From Camillea tinctor (Eukaryota > Ascomycota > Sordariomycetes > Xylariales > Xylariaceae): 64,000 bases of DNA. The first letter of the stretch is position 1. Each line of letters begins with the position of its first letter. This document shows, in pieces, positions 46,258 through 57,249 of the stretch. The position numbers were made by a program, and so were the translations under genes. The stretch lies in assembly GCA_022578605.1 (NCBI GenBank), contig MU394072.1:434001-498000 (forward strand), in the 5' to 3' direction. Under the pieces are notes generated by a model. That model ran no database searches. It saw nothing but the letters and a program-made list of their open reading frames with translations, and was not told where the DNA came from.

Positions 46258-48027
46258 ATGAGATCGTCAATTATTACTTTCAATAATACTACCCTCGCTA
46301 TATTTATCGAGTCACTGCTAGCAGTGAAATTTTGGCCTGGGTACCTCGAGCACAAGTGGCCGGAATATATACCAACTCTCACACGACTGATAATATGCAT
46401 TATTACTGCCGGCTATGCATTTTGGTTTCTATACTGGGAATTTTACCGAAGATGGTTGAGTCCGCTCCGGAATTTACCTAGAGCTAAGGTTGGATCCTAT
46501 GATGTAGGTTTACTGGATACTTATGCTAACATATGCGACCTAGTGGTCAAGGATTTATATTCTTTGGCGTCGATTCGTGAAAGTCTCGATGCAGAGCCAA
46601 ATGTTTATCGAGATGATCCAGGGCGTTCCGAACGACGGCCTGGTAACCTTCGGAGATAACCTACTTGTTACCAAGCCAAGCGCACTCGCGGACTTGCTTG
46701 TGCACCATTCTTATGACTTCACAAAACCGGAGGGCATGCGTAAGTTTATACGCTACCTTACAGGAGAAGAAGGAATCATAGCCTTGGAAGGAGAGCCGCA
46801 CAAGGCCCTTCGTAGCATTCTTCAACCAACCTTTAGCTACCGTCGCATTAAAGATCTCTACCCAGTAATGTGGGACAGGTCCGTCAAACTTGCAAAATTA
46901 GTGGAAGCAGATATCAGGGCTCAGAATCCTGGTGCGAATAGCCACGGATTGACTGGAAGCATAGAGATCAGTCAGTGGACATACAAGATAGCCCTTGATG
47001 TCATTGGTTTCGCAGTTCTAGGTCGCAACTTAGACGTGCTCGAGGGAGAACAGAATCAATTGGTGAATGACTATGAGGATCTCTGGCGGGGGACACCGGA
47101 GAAGAACTTTTACTTCGTATTAGCCGCCTGGCTTTCTTTTGAGATGGTCCGGATGCTGCCATGGAAGATGAACAGCTTCGTTAAAGAAAAGGCGAGTTCC
47201 CTGAAAAAGCACTGTGATGGGTTCGTCCAGCAGAAACGAGAAGAGATGAAGGAGAGAGAACACTTTGATATCCTCGCCCTCTTGATCAAGTCAGGTAAAC
47301 TTTCAGACCGTCAAATGTCCGACCAGCTTCTTAGTGCTTTGGCAGCCGGGTAAGTATCTTCCGAGTGAGATAACTAGGTTGATTGAAAGGCAGGTCATGG
47401 ACTAACGTCGTTGAATTGATCGATAGACATGATACCACGGCTCCTGCAATATCCTGGACATGCTACCTCCTTACAAGACACCTGCATTGGCAAGATGCCC
47501 TTCGGAACGAGGTCCGGGAGGCCCTCAATGCCGCGGGAGAGGAATCCAGCATTGATACTACACTGGAGCAATTGCCAATCCTCAACGCAATAATCAGCGA
47601 GACGCTTCGCCTTTACCCTACCATCCCAGACTCTCCCCGAGTTGCCGTCAAAGACACGACCATTATGGGTCATCCAGTCCCGTCTGGGACAGACATCATG
47701 ATCCCTATATGGCTCATCAATAGATCGACGGACGCCTGGGGTGCAGACGCGCTGGAATTCAAACCAGAGCGGTGGATCGAGAACGGCAAGCGGAACAACA
47801 CAGGAGGTGCAAATAGCAACTATGATTTCATGACCTTCTCAAACGGACCGCGCAACTGCATCGGCCAATTCCTTGCGAGAGCAGAGATGAGATGCGTAAT
47901 GGCGGCACTGATTCAACGCTTTGAATGGACTCTGGACATGGACGACAAAGATGTTATCCCTTCGGGTGCGTTTATTATCCGACCTGGCAATGGGATGCAT
48001 CTACGGATGAAGATAGTTGAGGAATAA
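46258..48027 (+). CDS. Cytochrome P450 monooxygenase
   Basis: Three exons (46258-46503, 46544-47349, 47427-48027) encode 550 residues. An N-terminal membrane anchor lies near 45-65, followed by the proline-rich hinge LSPLRNLP. The I-helix oxygen motif AGHDTT is at 350-355, ETLR is the ExxR motif, PERW is present, and the heme loop FSNGPRNCIG carries the thiolate ligand Cys495. It is therefore a complete ER-bound class II P450 and probably needs a P450 reductase. The first intron is only 40 nt. It was chosen because of a good GCTAAC branch sequence and because it restores frame, so residues around 75-95 are less sure. The family (CYP) number and substrate are unknown. It is 8 kb from the presumed cluster core. 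Confidence 0.9.
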
Positions 48028-48945
48028 GAAGGTTAATTGTTGACTCGGTCAGTCATGTGAATGAAAAAAAGGGGGAAACAAAATTATGGATAGCTGAAGT
48101 TTGGAGTTGGACGCTAATGATAAGACGAAGAAAGGGTTTAGTTTATTAACGATATATTTATTAACCTATAGTATGAGTTGCGGTTTATTGAATATTAAAT
48201 ATCGAGTATCGTGTAAACGACTTACAGTATGTCCGGATGGTGATTTAAATGGCGCAAGGACCAATGAGGAACCTCCGTTCGGTTGGTTCCCTCTCTTTTA
48301 ATCCCTCCCCTTACCCCCTTTACCCCTCTAGCTTTTTCACATGCGTCCAGCAAATCCAAGTCAAACTTCTCTCTCACCCCCACTAACCATACCTAGTAGT
48401 ATCATCATTCATCAAACGAGGAATGATATAACATCCCGTGTCACTCACATTAAAGAACCATGCCCCAAAAGCGGTAAACACAAGAGACTAGAAAAAAAAA
48501 ACTGTTAGTGACACGCGTATCATTCACACCCACCACTAAACTACTAATAATATACTTTCTTTGTTGTTCCCGGTGGTCTGGACCAACGTTTCATCAACAA
48601 CAAATCAGTGGAGCTCGTATCGTCAGCACAGTCTGCTTGGGTCCTCTTGGGTCTGCTAGTCCGCTGCTGATTATTAGCTTGGGCTTAATCAGGTGATAGG
48701 GGTTTTGGGCTTGAATCTGAATCCGAATCATATTTGTCCCGCTTGATTCTCTTGGCTGTTGTGGGGGGGGGGGGTGACGCTCTAGACGTCACAGTTCTTG
48801 TATCGCATATTTACCCTACCCCTGCTTGAGCTAAGATCATCCATCTTCTTTCTACCTTGTACTATTATATCTTATCTTGACCGTCAACGTCTTTTTCAAC
48901 CCCTTTTCAACCTACTAAACGAAGCCGACTCCACCGATATATACA
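48028..48945. other. Intergenic 0.9 kb
   Basis: Contains a 12-G run at 48763-48774. AT- and CT-rich, otherwise unremarkable. It is the presumed phospholipase C promoter. Confidence 0.55.
48763..48774. repeat. Run of 12 G
   Basis: Homopolymer upstream of the phospholipase C gene, about 170 bases before its ATG. It is prone to slippage and could be a sequencing error hot spot. Confidence 0.7.
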
Positions 48946-50994
48946 ATGAGCAAAGAAGAAGAAAACAACAGACAAACAGCCATGTCGGAGGCCATCAACC
49001 AAGCAGGCGGTGGTCGGGCTGCTAGCAACCAAGACCGCACCATCAGAGAGCTTCACACGACACTCTTGGTAAATCTGGAGCAGATATTCAACTCGCAATG
49101 CGCACCAGGTGCCCAAGTATGGCACAAGGGGGAGATCGTTGATTTCCTGCACCGCACGCAAGCCGATAAGGTGACGGACCGCGTGTCTGCGGACATATCG
49201 TCCCGCGAGGAACTCGACTTCAAGGGGTTCCTGAACTACATGACCTCCTCTGCCTCGGACGCCATAGCCCCGCCTCCGGATTCCGACTTGTCGTGGCCCT
49301 TGTCTAGCTACTACATCAGCTCTAGCCACAACACGTACCTAACGGGGAATCAGCTGAACAGCGACTCGGATGCAGATGCATACAGGAACGTGCTGCTGCG
49401 AGGGTGTCGGTGCGTCGAGATCGACGTGTGGGACGGTGATGATTCTGACTCGGAAGCCTCGTCTTCAGAGAGTGAAGACGAGGAGACCAAAGAGAAGAAG
49501 GCTATCCACAAAGAGAGCAAGAGAGAAAAGCTGGTGTCGAAGCTACCTGGATCTCTAGCGAGCCGTTTGAGTAAGAAGATATCAAAGCCATCAGATGCGA
49601 AGAACGCTGGAGGCGACACTGCGTCGGTTGATTCAAGCACCGGTACCCCACTGAGAAAGACGCCCAGTCCCCAGGCCGTCGCCGTTGAGCCCCGAGTGCT
49701 CCATGGTTATACCCTCACCAAGGAAGTCTCATTCCGCGATGTTTGCGTGGCTATTCGGGACAGTGCCTTTGTCGTTACTGACCTACCGCTGATCGTCAGC
49801 TTAGAAGTTCATTGCAGTCACCAACAGCAAGAAGCGATGGTTAGGATCATGAACGAGGTATGGGCGGACATGTTGCTGTCGTCAGCACCGCACGACGGCG
49901 ACCACGCCGGGTTGCTTCCCGCGCCGGGGCAGCTGCGCCGCAAGATCCTCGTCAAGGTCAAATACGTGCCGCCCACCTCCCCCGCATCTGCCGCCGACGA
50001 GGAATCCAAGGACCGTCTGCCACCCACCGCCGCGGCCGACGCCAACTCAAAAGCCTCTAAGAAAGTGGCCAAAGCCACCAAGATCATCCAAGCGCTATCC
50101 GCCCTCGGCGTATACACCCGCGGGGTGTCGTTCAAGTCGCTCTCGCAGCCCGAAGCCACGATGCCGACGCACATCTTCTCTTTGTCGGAGAGCGGGGTGG
50201 CGGAGGTGCACCAGAACGAGGCGCCGCGGCTCTTCGAGCACAACCGGCAGTACATGATGCGGACGTACCCGTCGGGGATGCGCATCGGGTCGTCGAACCT
50301 CGACCCGCCCGTGTTCTGGCGCAAGGGCATCCAGATCGTGGCGCTGAACTGGCAGAAGTGGGACGAGGGCATGATGCTGAACGAGGGCATGTTCGCCGGC
50401 ACGGGCGGGTACGTGCTCAAGCCGGAGGGCTACCGCGGGAAGAAAGTCCTCGCCGAGGTGCCCTCTCCCGCAGCGCAGAACTCTACCACCACCACTACGA
50501 CCCTCACCACGCCCCTCGAAGCCCCCAAAATCCAGCACCAGACCCTCGACCTCAGCATCACCGTCTACGGGGCGCAGAACCTGCCCTTGCCGGAAGAAGA
50601 CGACAGCGCGAAGGGGTTCAAGCCGTACGTCAAAGTCGAAGTGCACACGGAGGCGCCGCACACGCACCTCGCCCCGCGCTCCCCCTCCGCCAAGGAAGGC
50701 ACGAAAGCGAAAGAGGGCGAGTACAAGGCCAAGACCAAGACGCAGCGGGGCGTGAACCCGGACTTCGGCGCGGAGCCGCTGACGTTTGTGTGCGTGCCGG
50801 GGGTGGTCCCGGAGCTCGCGTTCGTGCGGTTCCTGGTGAAGGACGACGAGATCGGGCGCGACGACCTGGCGGCGTGGGCGTGCGTGCGGCTCGACCGGCT
50901 GCGCGGCGGGTACCGCGTCGTGCACCTGTACGACAACGAGGGGAACCGCAGCGGCGGCGTGCTGCTCATCAAGGTCCAGATGCGGCTCTCGTAG
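48946..50994 (+). CDS. PLC1: Phosphoinositide-specific phospholipase C (PLC)
   Basis: Intronless, 682 residues. The X domain begins near 115 with SSYYISSSHNTYL, where His128 is the first catalytic His. The EIDVWDG segment follows, then the second catalytic His253 in VLHGYTLT, and SLEVHC with the calcium-binding Glu. The Y domain (about 365-490) holds KSLSQPEATMPTHIFSLSES, RTYPSGMRIGSSNLDP and QIVALNWQKWDEGMMLNEGMF. A C2 domain follows at about 535-680. PLC cleaves PIP2 into diacylglycerol and IP3 at the membrane and needs calcium. Between the catalytic residues there is an 80-100-residue acidic then basic Ser-rich insertion, common in fungal PLC. N-terminal PH or full EF-hand domains were not recognised; only about 115 residues precede the X domain. 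GC-rich codons dominate in the second half. Confidence 0.93.
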   Translation: MSKEEENNRQTAMSEAINQAGGGRAASNQDRTIRELHTTLLVNLEQIFNSQCAPGAQVWHKGEIVDFLHRTQADKVTDRVSADISSREELDFKGFLNYMTSSASDAIAPPPDSDLSWPLSSYYISSSHNTYLTGNQLNSDSDADAYRNVLLRGCRCVEIDVWDGDDSDSEASSSESEDEETKEKKAIHKESKREKLVSKLPGSLASRLSKKISKPSDAKNAGGDTASVDSSTGTPLRKTPSPQAVAVEPRVLHGYTLTKEVSFRDVCVAIRDSAFVVTDLPLIVSLEVHCSHQQQEAMVRIMNEVWADMLLSSAPHDGDHAGLLPAPGQLRRKILVKVKYVPPTSPASAADEESKDRLPPTAAADANSKASKKVAKATKIIQALSALGVYTRGVSFKSLSQPEATMPTHIFSLSESGVAEVHQNEAPRLFEHNRQYMMRTYPSGMRIGSSNLDPPVFWRKGIQIVALNWQKWDEGMMLNEGMFAGTGGYVLKPEGYRGKKVLAEVPSPAAQNSTTTTTTLTTPLEAPKIQHQTLDLSITVYGAQNLPLPEEDDSAKGFKPYVKVEVHTEAPHTHLAPRSPSAKEGTKAKEGEYKAKTKTQRGVNPDFGAEPLTFVCVPGVVPELAFVRFLVKDDEIGRDDLAAWACVRLDRLRGGYRVVHLYDNEGNRSGGVLLIKVQMRLS

Positions 50995-51558
50995 TGCGGG
51001 TGCGGCGTCCGTGGTACCGTTGCGGGAAGACACAAGGACGAAAGATCTAGGTTTGGGTGTGAAGGAATGTAACCTAAGGGAGGATAAAAGCAAGTTCGGT
51101 GCGTTCTAGGAGAAGCAGAGAAATCCTTAAGTAATGTTTACAGGCGGATGGTGCAATAAGCAAAGGCAGGAGTTTTCGTAGCATAGCGGTGGTAGCATAC
51201 TAAAACGGAATAGGGGAAGAGCTTTTCCTTTCTTTTTTTTTTTTGGCGAACGGAAGCAATGAAGATGCAGAGTATTTACAGTGTATGAAGAGTGTATCCC
51301 CGAAAGGAAAAGGACATGAAAAATAGGAAAGAAATTCAGGTTGGTATCTAAAGCAAGATCCTTGGTATTACTCTTGTCCTCCCTCCTTTATTCCCATTAT
51401 AGGTATGGTCAGCTAAACCTCGTCGGCCTATGTCCCATGACTCCTATTCGCCATTTCCTTGACGCCTCAACCACCAAGCAAAATTTACGCCATGCTAGTT
51501 AACTCCTGAACCCTCCCTTATTTACCCGCACTCAAACCAAATAACGCCACATCCCCTC
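50995..51558. other. Intergenic, convergent 3' ends
   Basis: 3' flanks of phospholipase C and the nuclease. T-rich stretch at 51226-51244. No gene. Confidence 0.55.
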
Positions 51559-53849
51559 TTACAACTCCTCGTCCACGAGAGTATGATGGTCCGTCGTGGA
51601 AATAAGACCGATCGGGACCCAGTCATCCGAGTCGCCGCGCGCATTGGCGAGCGCCGCACGGAACGAGCGGCGTCTCGTATCGTACGCCACAGCTGAGAGT
51701 GCTGAGGCCTGCGAGTCGTCGCCTTCGAGGTGGTCCTCTTCCGAGTCTGACGCTGTTGTAGCATCCTCATCGATATAGTCTCTTGTACCATGTGCCCCGG
51801 CTGCGAAAGTGTCGTAATCACGCTTTCGCGAACCGCGCGATGCTAGAGATAGTAAGGTTTCATGTGCGTTGTGTGCTACTTCTTGAATAATAGGCGGTGG
51901 GGGAGGGGGTAAATTCGGGGTTGCTTGAGCCTGACACTCGCCACCACTGAGGCTCGATGTGGGAAGTGGTATTGAGGTTGCCTTCTTCTGCTGGCTGTCT
52001 TTGTCTTCATCATCTTCGTCGTCCTCATATTCTAGCAAGGACATCTCGGCTTTAACCATCTTTTCCAGCAACTTATCGTATTCGAACGTGTCTTGAGAGC
52101 AACAATCCCCGAAGAGTTTGCGCATAGTATGCCCCTTCTCTATCCATGAGATATCCACAGTGCATGGCCAGACGTCTTTGGGCTTAAAGGTAGAGACAAA
52201 ATGGCGTAGTTCTGGCAGGTACGAATGTCGTGCCCAGGGGAACTGGATTATATTTGGTAATGAGTTCTGTTCGCCAGTTTGTTCTTCCGATTTTTTCACT
52301 CGATCCATAATCGTCTGAACCTTATCCATAAGTGCCTTGATTATCTGCACGATTGCTCCTTCATCTGATGTGTCCGCGACATTGACATTCAGACCAACAT
52401 CTTGGTCTCGCATGAGGGCTTTCGTCAATATGCGTTCCATTTCTCTTCGGTGATCCTTAGGAATTGTCTTGCTTGCATGGACCCTATAGATGTCAGAGGT
52501 GTCATCTAAGTAGTAGCTCTGTTTGTAAACTCACAGTTTCAATAGGTCCATGATGTCCTCAACCATGAGGTTAGTCTGTCCCGTCAAGTCCCCGCCACCT
52601 CCGCCGATGCCAACTTCAACCACATCTTGTCCATTCTTGAGGTGTGCAACGATAGGACGGATCCATACGATTGGCTTATTTGGGGTTACGGAACAGCCCA
52701 TTCCCTTTTCACAGCTATGCAGTCGTACATTCTCGTCAAGTGTCAAGCAACCATTGTATTGAGTGTTCCCGCAGGTAAAGCCAGCTAGGTACGGTGCCTC
52801 TTTAGTTAAATATATCTGTGAAGCAAAGCGTTGATCTGACGGTTTAGTGACGAGAGATTTGTAGAGATCTAACTTATACTTATCCACGTGTATCTACGGA
52901 AACATTAGCTTTTTGGCCACTTTGTAAGACAAAGCTGCATTACCTTTGAATTCAATGCTTTGGATAAAGCTACCCAAATATCCTCATACCTGTGCTCAAA
53001 TTAGATAACTTTCTGGGAGCGGCTGGAGTATCTCACCCAAACGTCCACGCATGGAAGTGGAAGATGGTGTCAGACGGGTATTTTGATACCTTCCCAAGCA
53101 GCTCTGCCAACCCCTCCGCCTTAGTTTGGAGAGTGATATCGTCAAGCAACGACGTATCTATATAGATACAGTCCAATGATTTCAAGCTACTTGTATACTC
53201 TATTATGGACGGATTTCGAGAAATGTTATTGACAAATAGAGGTTCGCATCGGATATCACCCGTGTAAAGAACGGCCTTATTATCACTCTCGAACACTTGA
53301 TCACGTTAGCCTATGTCATATATAGTACCTAAGCCTCCAGATTTCACGCACAGAACATTACTGAACCAATACAGTGGTTGGCATCTAGGAGGGTCACTTG
53401 AATATTGTGACCGGGACGCAGTTCAATTATTGTTGGGGTATCAAGAGGAATTGGCTTCAACACTTTCGCTAAGTGCTTGTAAGTCTGTGTATGAGGGTTC
53501 TCCAAGATACCCTCGGCGTAGTTTAGTCGTGAGAGATATTTCTTCAAGCGAAGAAGCATCTCTCTCGTAGCGGGTGAGCAGTATATGCTATATTCAAGTC
53601 ATATATTAGTCACGAGATTCCCTTTCCATGGTGGGTGCACTCATACAATGGACTCTTGAAAGTCTCTAGCCCGGCAAGGTGGTCGCTATGAATGTGGCTT
53701 AGAAAGTAAGCCAAGGCCGGAGGGCGATTCTCCAATGGACGGAAGAAATCGGCTACATAGGTATTAGTGAATGCATTGAGTCAAGAAACATATTTCTAAA
53801 TACCCCTTATCTCGGGAAATTCACGAAAGTAGCCATCGAAAGTAGACAT
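51559..53849 (-). CDS. Artemis/SNM1-like metallo-beta-lactamase, beta-CASP nuclease
   Basis: Seven exons (53849-53804, 53752-53647, 53587-53352, 53295-53037, 52989-52944, 52893-52535, 52483-51559) encode 658 residues, all in phase. The N-terminus MSTFDGYFREFPEIRADFF is of the Artemis/SNM1C type. The metal motif HIHSDH is at 35-40. Later motifs are IELRPGHNIQVTLLDANHCIGSVMF and VLYTGDIRCEP, with the residue pattern of beta-CASP domains. The C-terminal 250 residues are acidic and Ser-rich and probably disordered (SLLEYEDDEDDEDKD, a proline run, SDSEEDHLEGDD). Known relatives open DNA hairpins and trim ends in double-strand-break repair or act in cross-link repair. The nuclear role is inferred from the family. 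Confidence 0.92.
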
Positions 53850-54757
53850 ATTGGCCGACTCCTCGCAAGTGGGCAGGTAAATCGTAAAGCGTAAACGTAG
53901 GTAACTTAGTGATTAGTTTACCTTGCCGTCTCAGTTTATCGAAAAATCCACAAAGCAATTATAGAACTAACTTAATCCAGGGGATTTATAGAGGCCCAGG
54001 AGGAGTAAGAATATGAAAACCATAATCGGGTAGGTAAAACAGTTGTGATGAACAAAGGGAAGTTGTTTCAGTGCAAAAGTCACCTTTAAAGGTTGAAGTA
54101 GAAAGGAACATTTTAGGTGCAGCTGCTGAACCCTAGCTAAACAGCTGATAACAGAAGCTAATCCAGTTCATAGCAGAAGCTACTAGCCAGCGACAGCTGT
54201 CAATCTAGCTCAACGTAGCACATGCCGTGTGGCAGCGGGGATTATACTTCGCACCTAGGTAGGGATGAGATGAATTGAGGTTAGAAGTGATTGACCAATG
54301 TGCAAGGTTAGATTAAACCTAAACACCTTTAAAGACTGTCTCGTCTCACTGATACCCCCTATTCCCAGAGTACCTAAGTACCTATCTCAATACAAACAAC
54401 TTACACATTATGTTATTATGTTATATTTCCTTTTTTATGCATCGCATTCCAACATTTCCCTTCATCTTCCCTCGTTCAGCTTATAAGTGAGTTGCGAGCA
54501 CGCTTCCCCACTCTCATGACCCTGTTGCGCCCACTTTAGCCTCAACTGACTGGCCGGTAAACATCAGGCCGAGAGCCCGGGATGGCAGGACTTAGATGCT
54601 TGGTATTATCCAATCCGGAGTCTCTCGACCCGATGCCAATGTACGGAATATAAATGAGAGCACACACCCACCACCCTGACTGAGTGTGAATATCATATCC
54701 GGGTTTGTGGAACTCAGAATATAATGATATAATCTAGATCGCGAGATCAGCGCCAGG
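53850..54757. other. Divergent promoter region, 0.9 kb
   Basis: Between the nuclease gene and the GH43 gene. A CCAAT box and a TATA box of the GH43 gene lie in the last 150 bases. No other gene. Confidence 0.6.
54649..54655 (+). promoter_or_regulatory. TATA box, GH43 gene (with CCAAT at 54610-54614)
   Basis: TATAAAT is 109 bases before the ATG at 54758, with CCAAT about 39 bases further upstream. The spacing fits an inducible carbohydrate-enzyme promoter. Confidence 0.45.
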
Positions 54758-55989
54758 ATGCATGCACGAAATATTATCTCTACGGCTGTGTCGATCAGCC
54801 TGTACCTGAGCCTCTCTCTAGGAGCCTCGATTGACCTGAAGGGCCTCGGACTGGACGTCGCAAAGCGTGCAGATTCGAGCTTGGTTGGCTATCTCGGTGC
54901 ATTCTTCCTCGGGGCTGACCCCTATGTGTACTTCTACCTGAGCGATGGCAACGATCCCCTCTCCTTCAAAGCCTTGAATGGAGGCCAACCCATCCTACGA
55001 CCAACCAAAGGCACAACTGGTGTCAGGGATCCTGCTCTTGTCCAAGGTGGTGGTCCTGATGCCGGAAAGAAGTGGTACATTATTGGCACTGACTTGAACA
55101 TCGGCAAGGTGCGAAACCAACGTAGTGGATAATCCTGTGTTATTTTGGCCCTTCTAACTTTCCTAAAGACAAACTGGGATGCCGCACAACGAACGGGCTC
55201 TAGAGGCATCTTCGTGTGGGAAAGCACCGATCTTGTTAACTTTAGTGGCGAACGTCTCGTAACTGTCGAGGACTCGACTGCCGGTATGGTCTGGGCGCCA
55301 GAAGCCATATGGGATGCCTCCAAAAGTAAGATACTACCTTCGCATGCCCTTTGGGAGCCATTCTAATTATATACAAGATCAATATCTAGTGCATTGGGCC
55401 TCGAAATTCGTGAGTAGCGCCAAGATGTGCAGACTTGATAACTCTAAGGTTACCGTGTACTAATAAGATTTCGCAGTATTCCTCATCTGATACTGGTCAT
55501 ACTGGAACGCCATCGACGATACGTATCCGCTATGCTTACACGAGCGACTTTAAGACTTTCAGCTCACCCCAGACATATATTGACTATTCGCCCACGAACA
55601 TTATCGATCTAGACATTCTGCCGCTCGATAACACTGGCAACAACTACCTGCGCTTTATGAAGGACGAATCCGCCAAGACGGTGTTTGTCGAGTCCTCGTC
55701 GACAGGGCTCTTTGGGAGCTGGACCCGAGCCGGAGGCAGCAGCGGCATTATCGCATCTGGGGTTGAAGGTCCGGCTGCGTATCACGACAATACCGAAGAT
55801 GGCAAGGTCCACGTGCTACTCGACTTCTACGGAAGTGACGGATACAGGCCCTACGAGAGCACAGATCCGGCGGCCAACAAGTGGTCGGCTAGCAATCGCT
55901 CTAAATTTCCCAGCAACCTAAGACATGGTAGCATTTTGCCCATCAATCAGACCTTCTACAATGCGCTCAACGCAAAGTGGGGTCCTTAA
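54758..55989 (+). CDS. Secreted glycoside hydrolase family 43-like arabinanase/xylosidase
   Basis: Four exons (54758-55108, 55169-55325, 55378-55409, 55477-55989) encode 350 residues. Signal peptide 1-23 (Arg-rich start, SLYLSLSLGAS). The five-bladed propeller shows the general-base region with GTTGVRDPALVQ, then DASKNQYLVHWASKF, the Asp of DLDILPL and EGPAAYHD with the likely acid Glu. Family members cut alpha-arabinosyl or beta-xylosyl links in plant cell walls, and which one is not clear here. The 32-nt third exon was set to start at AAG|ATC because it restores the conserved YLVHWAS block. It lies 1.3 kb upstream of a GH10 xylanase on the same strand. Confidence 0.85.
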
Positions 55990-57249
55990 GCGCACCAAAC
56001 ATCGTGGTGCTTAGACTGTTAGTTGAGGTTATAAAATTCGTGATGAGAGGTGGTTAGTCTTAGTATACTTGGCTTGCCTATCTTCGAGGCTAGGTTTGAG
56101 CGCTGCCCGGTTTTTATAGTGAATTGACTCTAATATTTCCCATCAATGAGAAACGTGGAACCGGTGCTCAGTTTCTTGGTCATTCGCGCGCGGCGTGCCG
56201 GCCCGAAACCGTAGACAAACTCCAATATCGTGATCCACTAGTGATGGAACACGATGTGACTGCCAAGACAACTGGAATCTTTCGTTGACTGAGCAGAGAA
56301 TTGCTAACGGCACGACTTGCACGTCACGGAATTTTCTAAGGAGAAAAAAGAGGAGAAAAAGGAAACATCGCCAGGTATTTTCATTCCACAAATAGACTCC
56401 CTGTCTAACGATAAATATACTGTAGCCCTGCACATGGGACGATTCACAACTTCGTCGGCGTGCTAACACTTTCAAGTCGCGATGCCAAGAGTTGAATAGC
56501 ATGAATAACGGACGACAACTCGCGCTGGGTTTCATGTCCTAGAATGATCTCCTTCAAACACTACACTGAGCCTCAGGTGAAGTCATTAAGAAAAGCCAAC
56601 CTATATTACCAATGGGAAGCCTTTTCATTATTTCACTTGCCCAATATTTCGTCGAGCCTCTCAGGAAGGCATCGCTCGCTCATGTCATAGGTAATAACCA
56701 AGTGATAGAACGCCACATACCTCATTCTACCCCAGGAAAGTCATGCTCACCTTGCTAGCTGCAGCTGTTCTCCCATTCTCGACCTGGCTTTGGACCCCGT
56801 GCAGGTCGAGTGTGGGGAGCATGCTTGGCAGCAGCCAAGGAGCCAGGGGCTTCCCCTTGAATCCATGAGAAGATCCTCAAACAATCTCCAACACTCCGCA
56901 GACTTTTTTGCGTCCAGCTAGCAATGCCCTGAATCGGTGTCAACGGAGCCCATGCACGGTAGTGAGGCGATGGCGAGATCTTTAGTTCGATGAAAGGGGT
57001 CTTGTTCCATCTTTACTAATTCGGGACGCTCCGAAAGTCCACGGCCAGGGGGAGAGATCGAGCTTTAAAATGGCAGCTCTGCAGATCCCATCCCATGATC
57101 TGATAGCCTCTTGAGAAAGAGAAAAAACAGCTGGTTTTCTTTTCGTCTCATCTTATTCTCACCTAAACCTTTGTCATTCGTTCTTATTTTGCTTGGTTGA
57201 CTCAAGCTGTTATTTACCCTCTTTTTTTCCTTCTTCTCATCCGCCCATC
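55990..57249. other. Intergenic 1.3 kb between two plant-wall enzymes
   Basis: It has a GGCTAG (XlnR/Xyr1-type GGCTAR) at 56088-56093 but no other obvious copy near the xylanase start. ORFs on the minus strand at 56.1-56.5 and 56.8 kb are unsupported. A CT-rich leader precedes the GH10 start. Confidence 0.5.

Noticed and set aside
50095..51093. 332-codon minus-strand ORF across the PLC gene
   Set aside because: Arg/His/Val-rich antisense shadow of the GC-rich PLC C2 and Y domains.
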